A DNA stretch of 64,000 nucleotides from Crambe crambe. Its lineage: Eukaryota > Porifera > Demospongiae > Poecilosclerida > Crambeidae. The stretch is taken from NCBI GenBank assembly GCA_963924555.1, contig OZ004583.1, positions 496,001-560,000 on the forward strand, given 5' to 3'. Below are positions 47,305-64,000 of this stretch, piece by piece. The position numbers and the translations under genes are program-made. Below the pieces are notes generated by a model. It was not told the origin of the DNA and made no database searches. It worked only from the letters and a program-made list of their open reading frames with translations. Position 1 is the stretch's first letter. Each line of letters opens with the position of its first letter.

Positions 47305-50300
47305 ATGCGGAGATTGCCTCCTGCTTTGGTGCCAGTGTTACCACGAGGTGGTTTAGGAGGTGCTGAAGTAGTTTTAGTATTAGTCTCTGCAGATGTTGAG
47401 CCACTGAATAAGCTCGTGTTGGATACATTGCTACCACTACCACCTTGCAAGGGAGAAGGGTTGGATGTCTTTCCTTTGACTGTACCAGGGCCTGTTGGTT
47501 GTTCTAGTGACTGAAAATGTAAAGTTTTTGCCTTAGCTGTGACCAAGGATGAATCCGATGATGGGTAAGCAGCACCTTTTCCTTTGACTTGATTTACCGG
47601 TGGTATCAAAGGAGTGGATTTAGATGTTATTAAATGTGGTTTATGTCGAACATGCTCCGAAACTTCTGATCCAGATACTGATTCTTTTTGGCTGTCTTCC
47701 ATCTGAGCATGCTCAGTGTGTTTAATGTCATGTGATTTGGATAATAGTGACGATAATGACAGTGGAGGTGTACGACCTTCTGAAAACATCTGCTGTCCTT
47801 GCACAGCTTTTGATGATGCTGGGGGCAAGATGGGTTGCTTCCTCAGATCGGGCCTTGTCTCAACAGTGGTATAACTGCGTGGTTTGGTGATCGGTAAAGG
47901 GTCTTCATACCCACAAGATCCTTCCAACTCTGCACATGGCTCTTCAATGGAGTTCCCAGAGGCTGAAAAGTTGGCATAGGCAATGCTATATGGCCTCGAG
48001 GTCTCAGCATGAATTGTGGTTGAGGCAATATACTCCTTACTTGCTGATGAGGTGGACATAACCGGAGAAACGCTGATCGACGTATTGCTATCTGCAGTTG
48101 GTAACTTTGGTTTTGCAGGAGGTACGGGTTTTTTCGTTGCAGTATTAGTACCACTAGCACTGGTTGCTGTGGAAGATACCGGTTTGATTTCATGATTACC
48201 TGAAAGAGTGAGGACGGACGCACCCTCTTCCCCGCTGGCCTCGTCAGACTTATTCCGCTTTCTCTGAATGGGTACTGGCTTCTTGGGCATAGTGGGAGAC
48301 TTCTTAGGTGACAATGTTTCCTCGCCCGGACCAGGAATCGTTTTCTGACCTGTGATCGTTTTATTGGCAATTGCAAACTCAAAGTTGGCGTACAGATGGT
48401 GTCCTGAAGACGTGAGTTCCTCTTCTTTCTCCGAGGAAGCAGGTGGTGGTGGGATCGAGAAGGCAGTCTCATATCGCTCACTCGTATTTGCTGTTTTCGG
48501 AGTTGAAGGTGAATTGAATCCTTTTGGTACAGGGACCTCATAGTAAGGGATGGGGTTGTCTGTGTGACCTTTGTCCTGGTATTTCTTCACTGTGCTCTTT
48601 CCTGTGTTATCTGCTTTGGGAGCTGATATGGTCTCTTTTGTTCTCGGGATGCACAAGTCATAAATATGAGAGCTCGCAGGATCACTTTCGCTCTCTGATT
48701 TTGTCTTTTGTGGTTCAGGAGGAGCAGAGTCAGGGGGCAATGTCTCGTTCAGTTTCGGGACGTGGGAGGTACTACTGCTTGGAGGAAGAGGGGGCTTCAT
48801 GGGGATATTTGGGAGGCCTTTTTTCTTCGGTTTTAAAATTTCTGGATCAAAAATGTCTGAGTCGTTTAGTTTATTGGAATCGCCTTCACTTGGATCCTTC
48901 CTCTCTACGTTGATATAAATTGGAACCACAACATCAGATCCCTCATTGCCGATGGACTCAGAATGAGATTTTGTGAGAGTGGAATCTGAATTTCTCGCCG
49001 ATTCGTGATCCGATCCACTCAAAGTCCTCCGATTGGTGAGTGACTCTTGGCTGGATGTGAACGAGTTGAAGCTGTTGGCCCTCGCTTGCTGGTCGGCTGA
49101 TTGCCTGGAATTTCCCCTCGAGCTATCCTGTGTCTTGGTGCTCTGTCTCCGAGAGGAGAGACGCTTGCTGTATCGTTGCTGTAGAGTGTCCCACTCATTG
49201 GCCAGCTGCAATAAACAGTCCGATCAAAGATGCTCTCAATGCAATACTATAGTCTCTATCAGATTATTTTCTCTCTTACTTGTCTGTGGAAGTTGGCTTG
49301 CTCCTGGAGAAAGGACTCCATCATGCCCTCAAAATCTTCCACCATCTGTTTGCTGCAATGGTCAAACTCTGCCAGGAGGATGTTGTTCAATGTCTCACAG
49401 TACTGCCGAACTTCCTCTGCCTCCTTTTTCTATAGAGGGGTGTGGTTTGGGTGTGGCCAATTCATAACCCTTTTGGATCTCAACTGTTTTCCCGGTTTCT
49501 CCTACCTATTGTATTGGAACTTACCGAGTCTTTCTCTTTACTGGCATTGTATATCTCCATGGCTTCTTCATGTAGTTTGACCAGAACCGGTAAGGTGTGG
49601 ATGATTCCGGAATAGTCCCTCAGGACATCCACTACCTGCGTCTCCAGGGCACCCTGATAATCCGAGCTGAGTTGTGATACCTGCTTTATCCCTCCAGCGA
49701 TGTCAGAAAGATCATGCATCATCTTTGAGAACCTGAAGGAGAATAGTATTGTTGAAAAGCTGTAGCCAGAAGCACCATTGCATGGGTTCAGATACTCTAT
49801 AGCTCTACAGACACATAAATAAGTTCTTCCTACAGACACATTTTAAGTAAGTTCTTCCTACAGAAATTTATCAGGCTAAATGTCCAGGCTTAACTGGCCA
49901 TTTTCCCTGTTAGCCTGCAATAATAATTATAATCAGTACAAATTCCAAGTCAACTGCAATTAGTCCTGGAATAAACAAGGCTACTCACCGAGCATCTTCT
50001 CTCCAGTTCCAGTCTCCATTCACTTCCCCTTCCTCCTCGCTCTCCTCTGCGTCCTGTTCCACCGTCGTTGACTTCTGAAGGTTGGGTGGTCCCAAGGACA
50101 CATGGAAGGCAGAACCTCCTCCATTGGGAAGAACTGGAGGCATGGAAATAGTTGCTGTCAACTTCCGACGCTGAGCTGCATATAAGGGAGAGGAACTGGT
50201 TGGAATCACATAACAGTGGAACTAGGACAAACCTCCCTTTGTATATACACTCTATATAAAATAACCTCTAAAAGAGGACAACCTCTCTAAAGGGTGGGTG

Positions 50301-53300
50301 TCCATTATTCAAAGGTATTGTAGGGAATATTATTTTGTGATAGTGACATTAAATCTATTCCGCCCGATGATAAATTCCAATGCATTACCTCCTGTGGTGG
50401 GTTCCAGGCCTTTGGTGAATCTCTGAATGTCCATACTGAGCATGCTCAGAGCATTCAGCATGTCTCCTGTTTTTGAAGATACCTGGAGGTAGGAGAGCTG
50501 CAGTGTGTTGACGCTCATCTCCAGCAGGTTCGTGAACTTGGAGAATTTCTCTATGGAGGCAAGTCTGGGATGGGAGAAAGGAAGGGGTAAGAGATGGAAG
50601 ATGTAGGGGAAGGAAAGTGGGAGTGAAGGAGAGAAGGGGAAGCAAAGGGGGAGGGAGAGGGAAGGAGGAGGGGAGGCAAGGGGAAGGGGGAGGGAAGAGG
50701 AAGGGAGGCAAGGGGGAGGGGAGAGAAGAGGAAGAAAGTAGGAAGCAAAGTGGAAGAAAGTGAGGACACCAGTGGCTTATGCTTACTGGTTCAATGGGAC
50801 ATTGTAGGCAGGGTACTTCACCGCACTGTAAATAGGAGCTCCAAACAACTTCTTGGCTGATTTAGGTGTTTTAACATGACTCATATGACGTCCGATTTTC
50901 CATTCCTAATAAAAAGGGAGCTACTCAATAATGCTTCACAGAAATTTATAACTACCTTGTCATCTTTTGCAGTTAGGAAGGCATGAAATAGCTTGGTACA
51001 AGAGAGGACTGGATGCCTCACTACTCTCATAAGAAAGTGTTCCAAGCCCTTGCGTCTTGCCTCCACTCCATCAGGATCCTTCGCACCTTCAACGAAACAT
51101 TTAAAAGGAATTATAATGAAACGCTCTAACGGTTGGCCTCCGTAGCCTAATGGATATGGCATCGGCCTCCTAAGCCGGGGGTTGCGGGTTCGAGTCCCGT
51201 CGGAGGTGTTTTTTTTCTTCTTTTTTTCTTCTTATTTCAATTCCGTTTGTAATCTTTCTCCTAGTAGGACACCCTTTTCTACATACCTGGAGATTGTTTC
51301 ACCGGCAATGGAGGAAGACTGATGCAAGGAAAGAGTTCTGCCATTTTGTCATAGAGCCACAAGAAATGCTTGAACTTTCTAACAACTGAAGTGCCCAGCT
51401 GCTTGGTCTCCACCATGTAGGAGGAGAAGTGTTTGGCCCCACTGAACCGAGACTCTGAGTGATGGTGCCTGACAGTAATGATATATGAAGGAGGTTGACA
51501 ATCCCAGGAAGGACCCACCTACATAAACATGGAAAATGTTAGGTAGTGATCACTCAACCCTTTCCAGTCAAAAAAATGGCTGATTGGATCACAAGTATTA
51601 GAGGACTGCATGTTCAACCTAATTCAGTGATATGACAGATTTGATTACCAGTTGAGCGACACACAACATCAGAGCTAGTATTGCTCAATTCCAGGAAATG
51701 GCAGGATCATTTTCTATCCCAACTTTTAATCTTTTAATTCCCTAACCCTAGCGCTAGCCCTAACCCTAGCCCTAGCCCTAACTTTCAATCAGTTGGTCTG
51801 TGCTTACGGTCACTCCAATGTCACTGTGTCCCTCGAGGAACAGCTCCAAGGCCTTCTCCTTGTTGTAGAACTGGTCCTGTGCTAGAGTCGGTGGGGCCAG
51901 AAGGGTCTCCATGAAAGCCTTCTTACTGATGCCGGGGGTGGAGGGAAGTATTGGCGAATCCAGGGAAGAATCGTGAAAGGGACTATTAGCCGGGAGCTAA
52001 AACAGGTGGTGGGGAAGGATAGTTCATAAAAAAAGGGGGGGATATTATATGCCAGGAAAGTGAGACACAGTTATACGCACATCCTAGACAACCACTGTAT
52101 TTATCAGAGATTAGGTTTTCTTGCAAGTGGCTGCTTGGATTATCACTACAGCAGACCCTTTTGCTTGGAGGTAGTCATAGAGCTATGCAGCAGAGGTCAA
52201 AATAGCTGGTTGGAGACTCTTCCAGTCTTTCAGGTAGTTGGCTTTCCCAATGGCTTGAAGTCAAACACGAGCACTTGCTAGATGGCAACTTTTGTACGTA
52301 CGTTTGTCCAATTACAGCCAGGCTGCTCTATTTGCTGTTACGTAATAGTGATCACGAGTCATGTCATGTGTCCAACATGATCGTGTCATTACATTGCATG
52401 CATAAGAATCATCAAAATACAAGTCACTTCAATAGCCACTTAGTTGAGAAATACCGCAGAAAAAGACTTTCAAAAATGTACTTTTCAATGTCTATGTACC
52501 TTATCCTGATTGGTTAAACTTACTAATTTGACGTAGGAACAAGGGAACAATCCTCTCATGCCGTTGAGTTCTCCCTCCCACCACCCCTCCCCCACGCTCA
52601 TCCTCCGCACCATGATCACGTCACCCTTCTGCATCAAAGACGGAATACATGGTACATGATAAGCTGTCCAGAGCTCACATGATCTATCCTAGGGGTCACA
52701 TGATCAATATGAAGGGGTTGCATATTAGTCCTAGGGGTCACATGATCAATCCTAGGGGTCACATGATCAATCCTAGGGGTCACACGACCAATATGAAGGG
52801 GTCATACGGTCAATCCTAGTGTGGGATACACCTGTGCATGTAGGACACCCGTGCATGTAGGACACCCGTGCATGTGGGACACCCATGCACATGTGAGACA
52901 CCTACACCTGTATATGTGGGACACAAATTGAAAGCCTGGGGATTCAATTGCTACATACTCCCAAGGGTCACCCTATAATATATGTTTTCTTAAAAACACT
53001 GAATGTCAACTCTTGGCCCTCTCCCCTCCAAGCACAGTAAACTCCGAACCTTATCAGTTATCACTATCATAAGAAGATAAACCACTTTCATAATTCCACA
53101 TAGGTGTTCAGCAAAGATAAGCCCCTACAACACAATAGTCAGCCACAAAAAAAAAAAACACTGACTTTAAGTATAATAAAATTATGATAAGAGAGAGTTC
53201 TTATGTACTTCAAAGGTACAAATGATTTATGTTATGCCTAATTTTCGGTAATCACATTATGATCAGTAAATATTAAGTGCTACATATCAATTGATGCACA

Positions 53301-55461
53301 CTTCGAAGTTCAGTGATCCAATTAATTAATTAGTTTTACTCACCGGGCTCTCAAGCTCTTTATGTTCCCCTTCATTGAAATTAGCCCATCTTTAGAGGGA
53401 CAATATTTAGATTTTTCTTTTTGGTCAATTGTGTAGTTAGTGATAGACATAGCAACACTCCCACAGTTCACACATTGGAGAGAAAATGACCAAGCCAGTT
53501 AACGTTTTGAGCACATAAAAAAGTTATCTCATTAGCTAATATAAAAGGGGATGTCCCATTTTGATATAGTTCAGTGATTGGAACCTAATGAAATGTCACC
53601 TGTGATGAGAGACATTCAACCCAAATGGATGGATGGAAGCAGGTTATTATTCGAACTATGGGACCCTGGTATCCATGGAGAGTGGTTTGGCTGCACATCA
53701 GTCTCCAGGCAAAGTCTTACAGACTAAATTTAGTTGTGATGCCATAGGTGAGAGAAAGAATGGTTGATTTCTGGACATTCCAGCACTTGCTCGTTCAAAA
53801 AGGGAACATTTATCACACAGTATTCTTCCATTTTTGGAATAGAAGGGAAAAAAAGCTTGAGCAAACATTCCATAAAGAATAGATGGCCTTCTCCCTTAAT
53901 TATTCTGATGTAAACAGATTCTGTTTCACTTCTCCCCAATAGCCTTAGGCTAGGTATAGGAGATTAGATTCTTCACACTTAGCACACTATCATGTGACTT
54001 TTGAGATATCTCATGTTGAGATACGGTCCAAAACAGAATCTGATGCTTCAAGGTGACTGCAATATTATTCAAAACATCACCATAATGAAAAGACAAGTTG
54101 TGGACTGTGTTTCACTTGAGCTGTTTGGAGTGTTATCGGTTCTCTATTAGTCCCACACACAAACACTGAATCAAGTTGGGAAAATTATATGGACCCTTTT
54201 GTCTCCGCATGTGGCAGGCAGAGGGAGATGTTTTATTTCCCTGGCATGAGGCAGAGGGAAATATGTTTTTTTGTTTCCCCGGCACACATACATGTGGCAG
54301 GCAGAGGGAGACTGGCATGGTCTTTTGATGTGAAATATTTAGAGCAAGTTATCAAGTTCTTAAAGAAACGACTAAAACACATCCACTTGCATTTATCCAA
54401 TTTGATACTAAAAGTAAAATTTCAAAGATCTCATATCTCTGAGCAAATGCACTTTTTCAAACTGGACAAAATACATAGGTGGCATGAAAAAGATTTTTCT
54501 CCTGCATCTGGCAAGCCTCTGAAAGTGTTTCTATATCACTGAACATGGAATGCCTCAGTCTGGGGAGTCTCTAACCATAATTACATACATTGATGGCTGG
54601 ACACATGGTCACCACCCTCCCAACTCATTTACACATGGACTTCAGTCACCACAAGTTATGACTAGCATAAATATCATGAAGGGTTCAGTATACTCCAATT
54701 AATGCACACCAACATGCCCCTCCTAAGGAACCTCACCCCTTCCTAATTAGGAGTCTCCTCAAGTAATGTCCATTTTCCTCTCAATTAAGGCAGACACCAT
54801 TCAGTGGTAGGACCAGAATGATTAATGTATTGTCCTGACACAGAAAATTAGAATAGCATTTCACATTGACTGGATTTTACTTGTGGTTTTCTCACTGAAA
54901 GCATACAGTGGGATTCATAGTAGGACATCACAAAGCTTTCACTCCATTACAGCTTGCTACAACTGAGTGACCCCCTCGTTTAGTCTGTCCTAAGTTACTC
55001 ACACACAACCAGAGTACCTTATTTGAAAGGTTAAAGGTCAAAGTAGGAAAAAAAAGTTCCCTCCAGATTTTAGGAGGTTTCTGATAATTATTTATTGCTA
55101 TTCCATAAACATAGGAGTAAAAGGAGACTAATGACAGGTTAGGGATTTATGAACATAGCCACAGGCAATTCATGCAATAATTCTTTATATCACAAAGAGT
55201 GAACATAGCCACAGGCAATTCATGCAATAATTGTTTATATCACAAAGAGATATAAAAACATAACTCAAAGATACACTAACAGACATGCACACTTTTGTGT
55301 CATACGGGAGTGATGAAACCCCAGAAGCTGGTTACTGCTAGCTACATACAAGCTGAGCTGTTTATACATGAATGATGATCAACTCGTAATACCTTTATTC
55401 CCAGCTCTACATCTGCAGATGGAACGAAATCAAATAGGGCTTCTGCTCTCTGCTGAGGCAT
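46863..55461 (-). CDS. SNX9/18/33-family sorting nexin with a very long disordered tail
   Basis: Eleven exons (55393-55461, 52524-52628, 51808-51996, 51287-51518, 50956-51086, 50787-50905, 50389-50564, 49989-50175, 49525-49732, 49280-49429, 46863-49205) encode 1,302 residues. SH3 domain at 1-58 (ALFDFVPSADVELGI, then GDVIMVRRMSVGEGWWEGEL). PX domain from about 122 (PPSYIITVRHHHSESRFSGA, VRKFKHFLWLYDKMAELFP, VVRHPVL, DDKEWKIGRH). BAR domain about 280-540 (ASIEKFSKFTNLLEMS, FEGMMESFLQEQANFH). This order is that of SNX9/18/33, which bind phosphoinositides, bend membrane and recruit dynamin and WASP in endocytosis. Those proteins end at the BAR domain; here a single last exon adds about 760 Ser/Thr/Pro-rich residues with tyrosine motifs (HLYANFE, YYEVPVP, GYEDPLP, YANF) and poly-Thr. 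An antisense tRNA sits in the intron after exon 4. Confidence 0.92.
50213..50325. repeat. Dispersed GAGGACAACCTCTC element copy
   Basis: CAGTGGAACTAGGACAAACC, then AAAGAGGACAACCTCTCTAA and GTGTCCATTATTCAAAGG. Same layout as the copy at 29990-30150. Confidence 0.7.
50570..50780 (-). repeat. Purine/pyrimidine-rich degenerate repeat in sorting nexin intron
   Basis: GGAGGGAGAGGGAAGGAGG-like runs on the plus strand; on the gene strand this is CCT-rich and abuts the acceptor at 50566-50565. Confidence 0.85.
51136..51208 (+). tRNA. tRNA-Arg (anticodon CCT)
   Basis: A 73-base cloverleaf: acceptor GCCTCCG/CGGAGGT (one G-U), D arm GCCT...GGC, anticodon arm TCGGC-CTCCTAA-GCCGG with anticodon CCT, and T arm GCGGG-TTCGAGT-CCCGT. 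The A box (TAGCCTAATGG) and B box (GGTTCGAGTCC) are canonical, and discriminator G73 is followed by a T run. It has no intron. It lies in an intron of the sorting nexin gene, on the opposite strand. Confidence 0.97.
51209..51216 (+). terminator. RNA polymerase III terminator of tRNA-Arg
   Basis: An uninterrupted run of eight T directly after the discriminator base, with further T-rich sequence behind it. Confidence 0.9.
51743..51783. repeat. Interstitial telomere-like repeat
   Basis: Tandem CCCTAA and CCCTAG hexamers, mixed with one degenerate unit (GCGCTAG), in an intron of the sorting nexin gene. They resemble TTAGGG telomeric repeats with a T-to-C variant. Confidence 0.75.
52629..55392 (-). 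other. Large first intron of the sorting nexin gene
   Basis: 2.76 kb splitting the SH3 domain. Two minisatellites lie at 52700-52930: a roughly 21-base CCTAGGGGTCACATGATCAA unit and a 17-18-base GTGCATGTAGGACACCC unit. A 50-base tandem duplication lies at 55151-55249. Scattered open frames (for example 54189-54542) have no protein-like character. I see no exon or second gene. Confidence 0.7.
55151..55249. repeat. Tandem duplication of about 50 bases
   Basis: GAACATAGCCACAGGCAATT through ATATCACAAAGAG is present twice in direct tandem, with one mismatch (TTC/TTG). A recent local duplication. Confidence 0.9.
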
Positions 55462-55874
55462 GCTCGATCACACCAGGAAGGCTCCTAACTTGCTGTAGTG
55501 TCAGAAGAGGTCACGTCCACCAGCCAGCTAGCTGGTAGGCTAGTCAACCTACTGAAAATAAAGTCGGATCACCGGGCAAATCTAGTAAACATGAATAACT
55601 CTACCGAACTGTGATGAGATGATCTTGCTTATTATCCTAGATCTCCTAAAACGAGAGAGATCTGTCAGCAAGTAGCTAGCTAGCTAGGTGCTCTCGCCAA
55701 AAATTTAAAAATTTCGCGAAAGAATTAATCGCAAAATTTAAAATGAGATCCAGCGATCCAGCGTAAATTATCCTATGCGCATGCTCAAAAATTGTAGTGC
55801 AGCTGCAAGATCAGTCACAGAGAAAGCGAACTCTGCTTGATTTATCTATCTTTTCTCTCTTTAGCGCCTGTGCA
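55462..55874. promoter_or_regulatory. Divergent promoter region, sorting nexin and bHLH genes
   Basis: 413 bases between divergent start codons. It contains an AAATTTAAAAATTTCGCG-like AT block near 55700 and a GCTAGCTAGCTAG run near 55675. No clear TATA box was found for either gene. Confidence 0.5.
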
Positions 55875-56815
55875 ATGGCCACGATTACAGGTAACCATCA
55901 CTTTCATAAAGAAAACACCATGAAGAGAAAAAGAAGTGTTGAAAGAAAGAGAGTGTGGTTGATTGGCCAGGAATACCATGCTCTGTCCGAGTTGGTTGGG
56001 CTGCAGCACAAAAAAACAAACAAGGTCGTCATTCTGCGGGCAGCAGTCCAATTCATCAAAGATCATCATGAAGGATTAAAACTTAAAATGGTAAAGAAAA
56101 TTGTGTTTTGCTGAATAAAGATCTGAATCATTTTTTTAACAAATAGCCCAATTCACCTCCTGCAAGCAATTCATCCCAAACAGCAGTGAAAACAGAAGTG
56201 GAAGCAACTCCAGCAATCATGAAAGACACTCCCCCGGACATGCAGTCTTTTCAGTGTCAGGTTATGTCCTCTCCCCTCCTAGCACCATCAAGTGCAAACA
56301 GCATGCCCATGCCAGGCTGCACTCCATCACAAAGTGGGGAAGACAACTTGCTCTGTTTGGAGACAGTGAGCTACCAAGATGAAAGCGAAGATGAATCCGA
56401 GAATAGTATCCCTGCTACTGCTCCCCCATTACTAAGCTTACCTTCCTCCCAGCCGAGATTGGTCATGGTAGCTTCAGGAACAAATTCCTCTTCTTCTCCG
56501 ACTCAGTACTACAATCACATGCCGTTGACTCCCAGCAGTGGTGTGCTCTTCTCCCCAAACAACACTCCCTGGTTAACGTCACCCAGTCCTCAGATTTTCA
56601 GCTCGGCTTTCACATCTCCACTGCAGCCATTGCAGCTGCAAACCACTCCAAAGCTTCATCACCTCTCCCCACCCATCTCGATCTCCACTCCTGTGTTGTC
56701 CAGCATGTACAGTCCTGAAATTTCAGTCACGAATTCTCCAAGATATATTCCAGCATATAGCATTGATCAGGGACAGAGCGAGCTTCTCCAGTGGGAGTAT
56801 ACCATCCATCAGTGA
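55875..56815 (+). CDS. Myc-like basic helix-loop-helix protein without leucine zipper
   Basis: Two exons (55875-56090, 56147-56815) encode 294 residues. Residues about 17-70 read as a bHLH: a basic region KRKRSVERKRVWL, helix 1 with EYHALSELVGLQ, a short loop, and helix 2 TNKVVILRAAVQFIKDHHEG, closest to the KVVILKKA helix of Myc-family proteins. The basic region keeps the Glu-Arg pair but has Ser-Val before it and Val-Trp after it, so E-box recognition may be altered. No leucine zipper follows. The remainder is a Ser/Pro/Thr-rich, acidic-patched region (YQDESEDESENS) resembling an activation domain. Myc proteins have the reverse order (activation domain first), so this is not a plain Myc. 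An in-frame upstream ATG at 55797 is possible but lies in sequence I read as leader. Confidence 0.75.
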
Positions 56816-56919
56816 CTTTCTGTATGCAAAAAAAAAAAAGGAGATGCACTTTTCAGGGACATTATTATTACGGCGAAATTATTATTGGGCTGCGTACATG
56901 ACGTAATAAATTTTTAAGT

Positions 56920-56921
<2 letters not shown>

Positions 56922-56963
<42 letters not shown>
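56922..56963 (+). repeat. Poly(A) tract upstream of SRPK
   Basis: About 42 consecutive A, 22 bases before the SRPK ATG, with a 12-base A run about 100 bases earlier. It could be a retroposed poly(A) remnant or a microsatellite in the SRPK promoter. Confidence 0.9.
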
Positions 56964-56965
<2 letters not shown>

Positions 56966-56985
56966 CGCGTGTCCTCGCTTCGAGA

Positions 56986-60513
<3,528 letters not shown>

Positions 60514-60954
60514 CACTAGTCCCCATGTGCTCATTTTAGCAACAAAAACGACAAAAAACATCAACCAAAAAATCACGTATGTGGTGTATGTAAATATATC
60601 CCTCAAATGACAGGCTATCAAGATTCATGATTATGATAATTATAATTATTACTGGTGAGAAAAAAAAATAGCATTGTCTTTTTTGCACAACTCAAAACAA
60701 GATAATTATGACTGAATATATAATGTAACTGGATAACTGGCTGGTATGGTATGTACAACTGCTAGAACGAATAAGACCAATCACAATAAATGATGCATTA
60801 TACACAAATTCAAGATGATAATCATGTATTTTGTGTCAGAAGGAAAGGGGATGAAACTTGATTGTGCAAATCAGGATAAGTCATTTTTGCATTGAGTGAA
60901 GATTGAAAAATAAGAGTGTGTGATATGAGAATGTGGTATGAGAAGAAAATGGTT
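60514..60954. other. Convergent 3' flanks of SRPK and FAM72
   Basis: AT-rich sequence between facing stop codons. No gene or strong structure is seen. Confidence 0.6.
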
Positions 60955-63731
<2,777 letters not shown>

Positions 63732-64000
63732 CTATAGATAAAATTGATGAAAATGTTATCTTCAGAGATATAAAAGGTGTTCCACAGACTTGTGAGGGCA
63801 GGTAAATTCAATTTAGTAATTGTGGGAAGATTTAGTGGGAATCATAGAACACATGCTTATCTAAACACCAGCCACAGCTGTTTATAGTCATTCAAATTTG
63901 AAAATTTAAATCCTAACCACCACAAATGCATACTTAATTAGCTTGCTAAGCTACTCAGTTGAGAGCAACTTTATTCAATCTCCTCAGCCTACTTACTAAC

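Noticed and set aside
47843-48541. 232-codon open frame in another minus-strand frame of the sorting nexin tail
   Set aside because: Overlaps the confirmed long last exon in a shifted frame; no recognisable domain.
54189-54542. 117-codon open frame in the sorting nexin first intron
   Set aside because: No domain, and repeated GGCAGAGGGA pieces explain its length.

Overview
This is a stretch of animal nuclear genome, dense with spliced protein-coding genes. Nearly every gene is cut by short introns (often 50-150 bases) with ordinary GT-AG ends. Gene content is metazoan: a replication-type histone H2B with a 3' stem-loop, a type II PKA regulatory subunit, UPF2, SmF, a CTTNBP2 orthologue, ferritin, ALAS with heme regulatory motifs, BRPF, GTF3C6, an SNX9-family sorting nexin, SRPK and FAM72. 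Compactness, AT-rich introns and divergent proteins suggest a demosponge or a similarly compact early-branching marine invertebrate. That is inference; no species marker was identified.

Layout, left to right. 1-5109 (+) is the 3' part of a large helical protein gene, convergent with H2B (-, 5241-5612). PKA-RII (-, 6099-9686) lies just downstream of UPF2 (-, 9903-16119). A HEAT-like gene or fragment (+, about 16250-16712) starts back-to-back with UPF2. SNRPF (-, 16836-17311) is divergent from a secreted EGF-like protein (+, 17770-19115). CTTNBP2-like (+, 19769-30890) converges on ferritin (-, 31180-31854), which is followed by ALAS (-, 32364-35931). ALAS is divergent from BRPF (+, 36427-43883), which converges on GTF3C6 (-, 44687-45260). 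GTF3C6 shares a 125-base gap with an unrecognised tryptophan-repeat protein (+, 45386-46437). A sorting nexin with a giant tail (-, 46863-55461) hosts an antisense tRNA-Arg(CCT) in an intron and is divergent from a Myc-like bHLH gene (+, 55875-56815). SRPK (+, 56986-60513) converges on FAM72 (-, 60955 to beyond the right side), whose 2.4 kb intron holds a hAT-like MITE.

Themes. Ferritin and ALAS form an iron/heme pair: ferritin has a credible iron-responsive element near its predicted cap site, and ALAS has five Cys-Pro motifs. RNA-processing genes are well represented (UPF2, SmF, SRPK). The most unusual genome-level signal is that simple repeats with the pyrimidine strand in the sense orientation repeatedly abut 3' splice sites, including a pure (CT)n of 377 bases; one SRPK intron is a tandem array that multiplies its own 5' splice site. 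Exon boundaries were derived by hand from splice consensus, reading phase and remembered family homology, and the phases close for every multi-exon model except the HEAT-like fragment.
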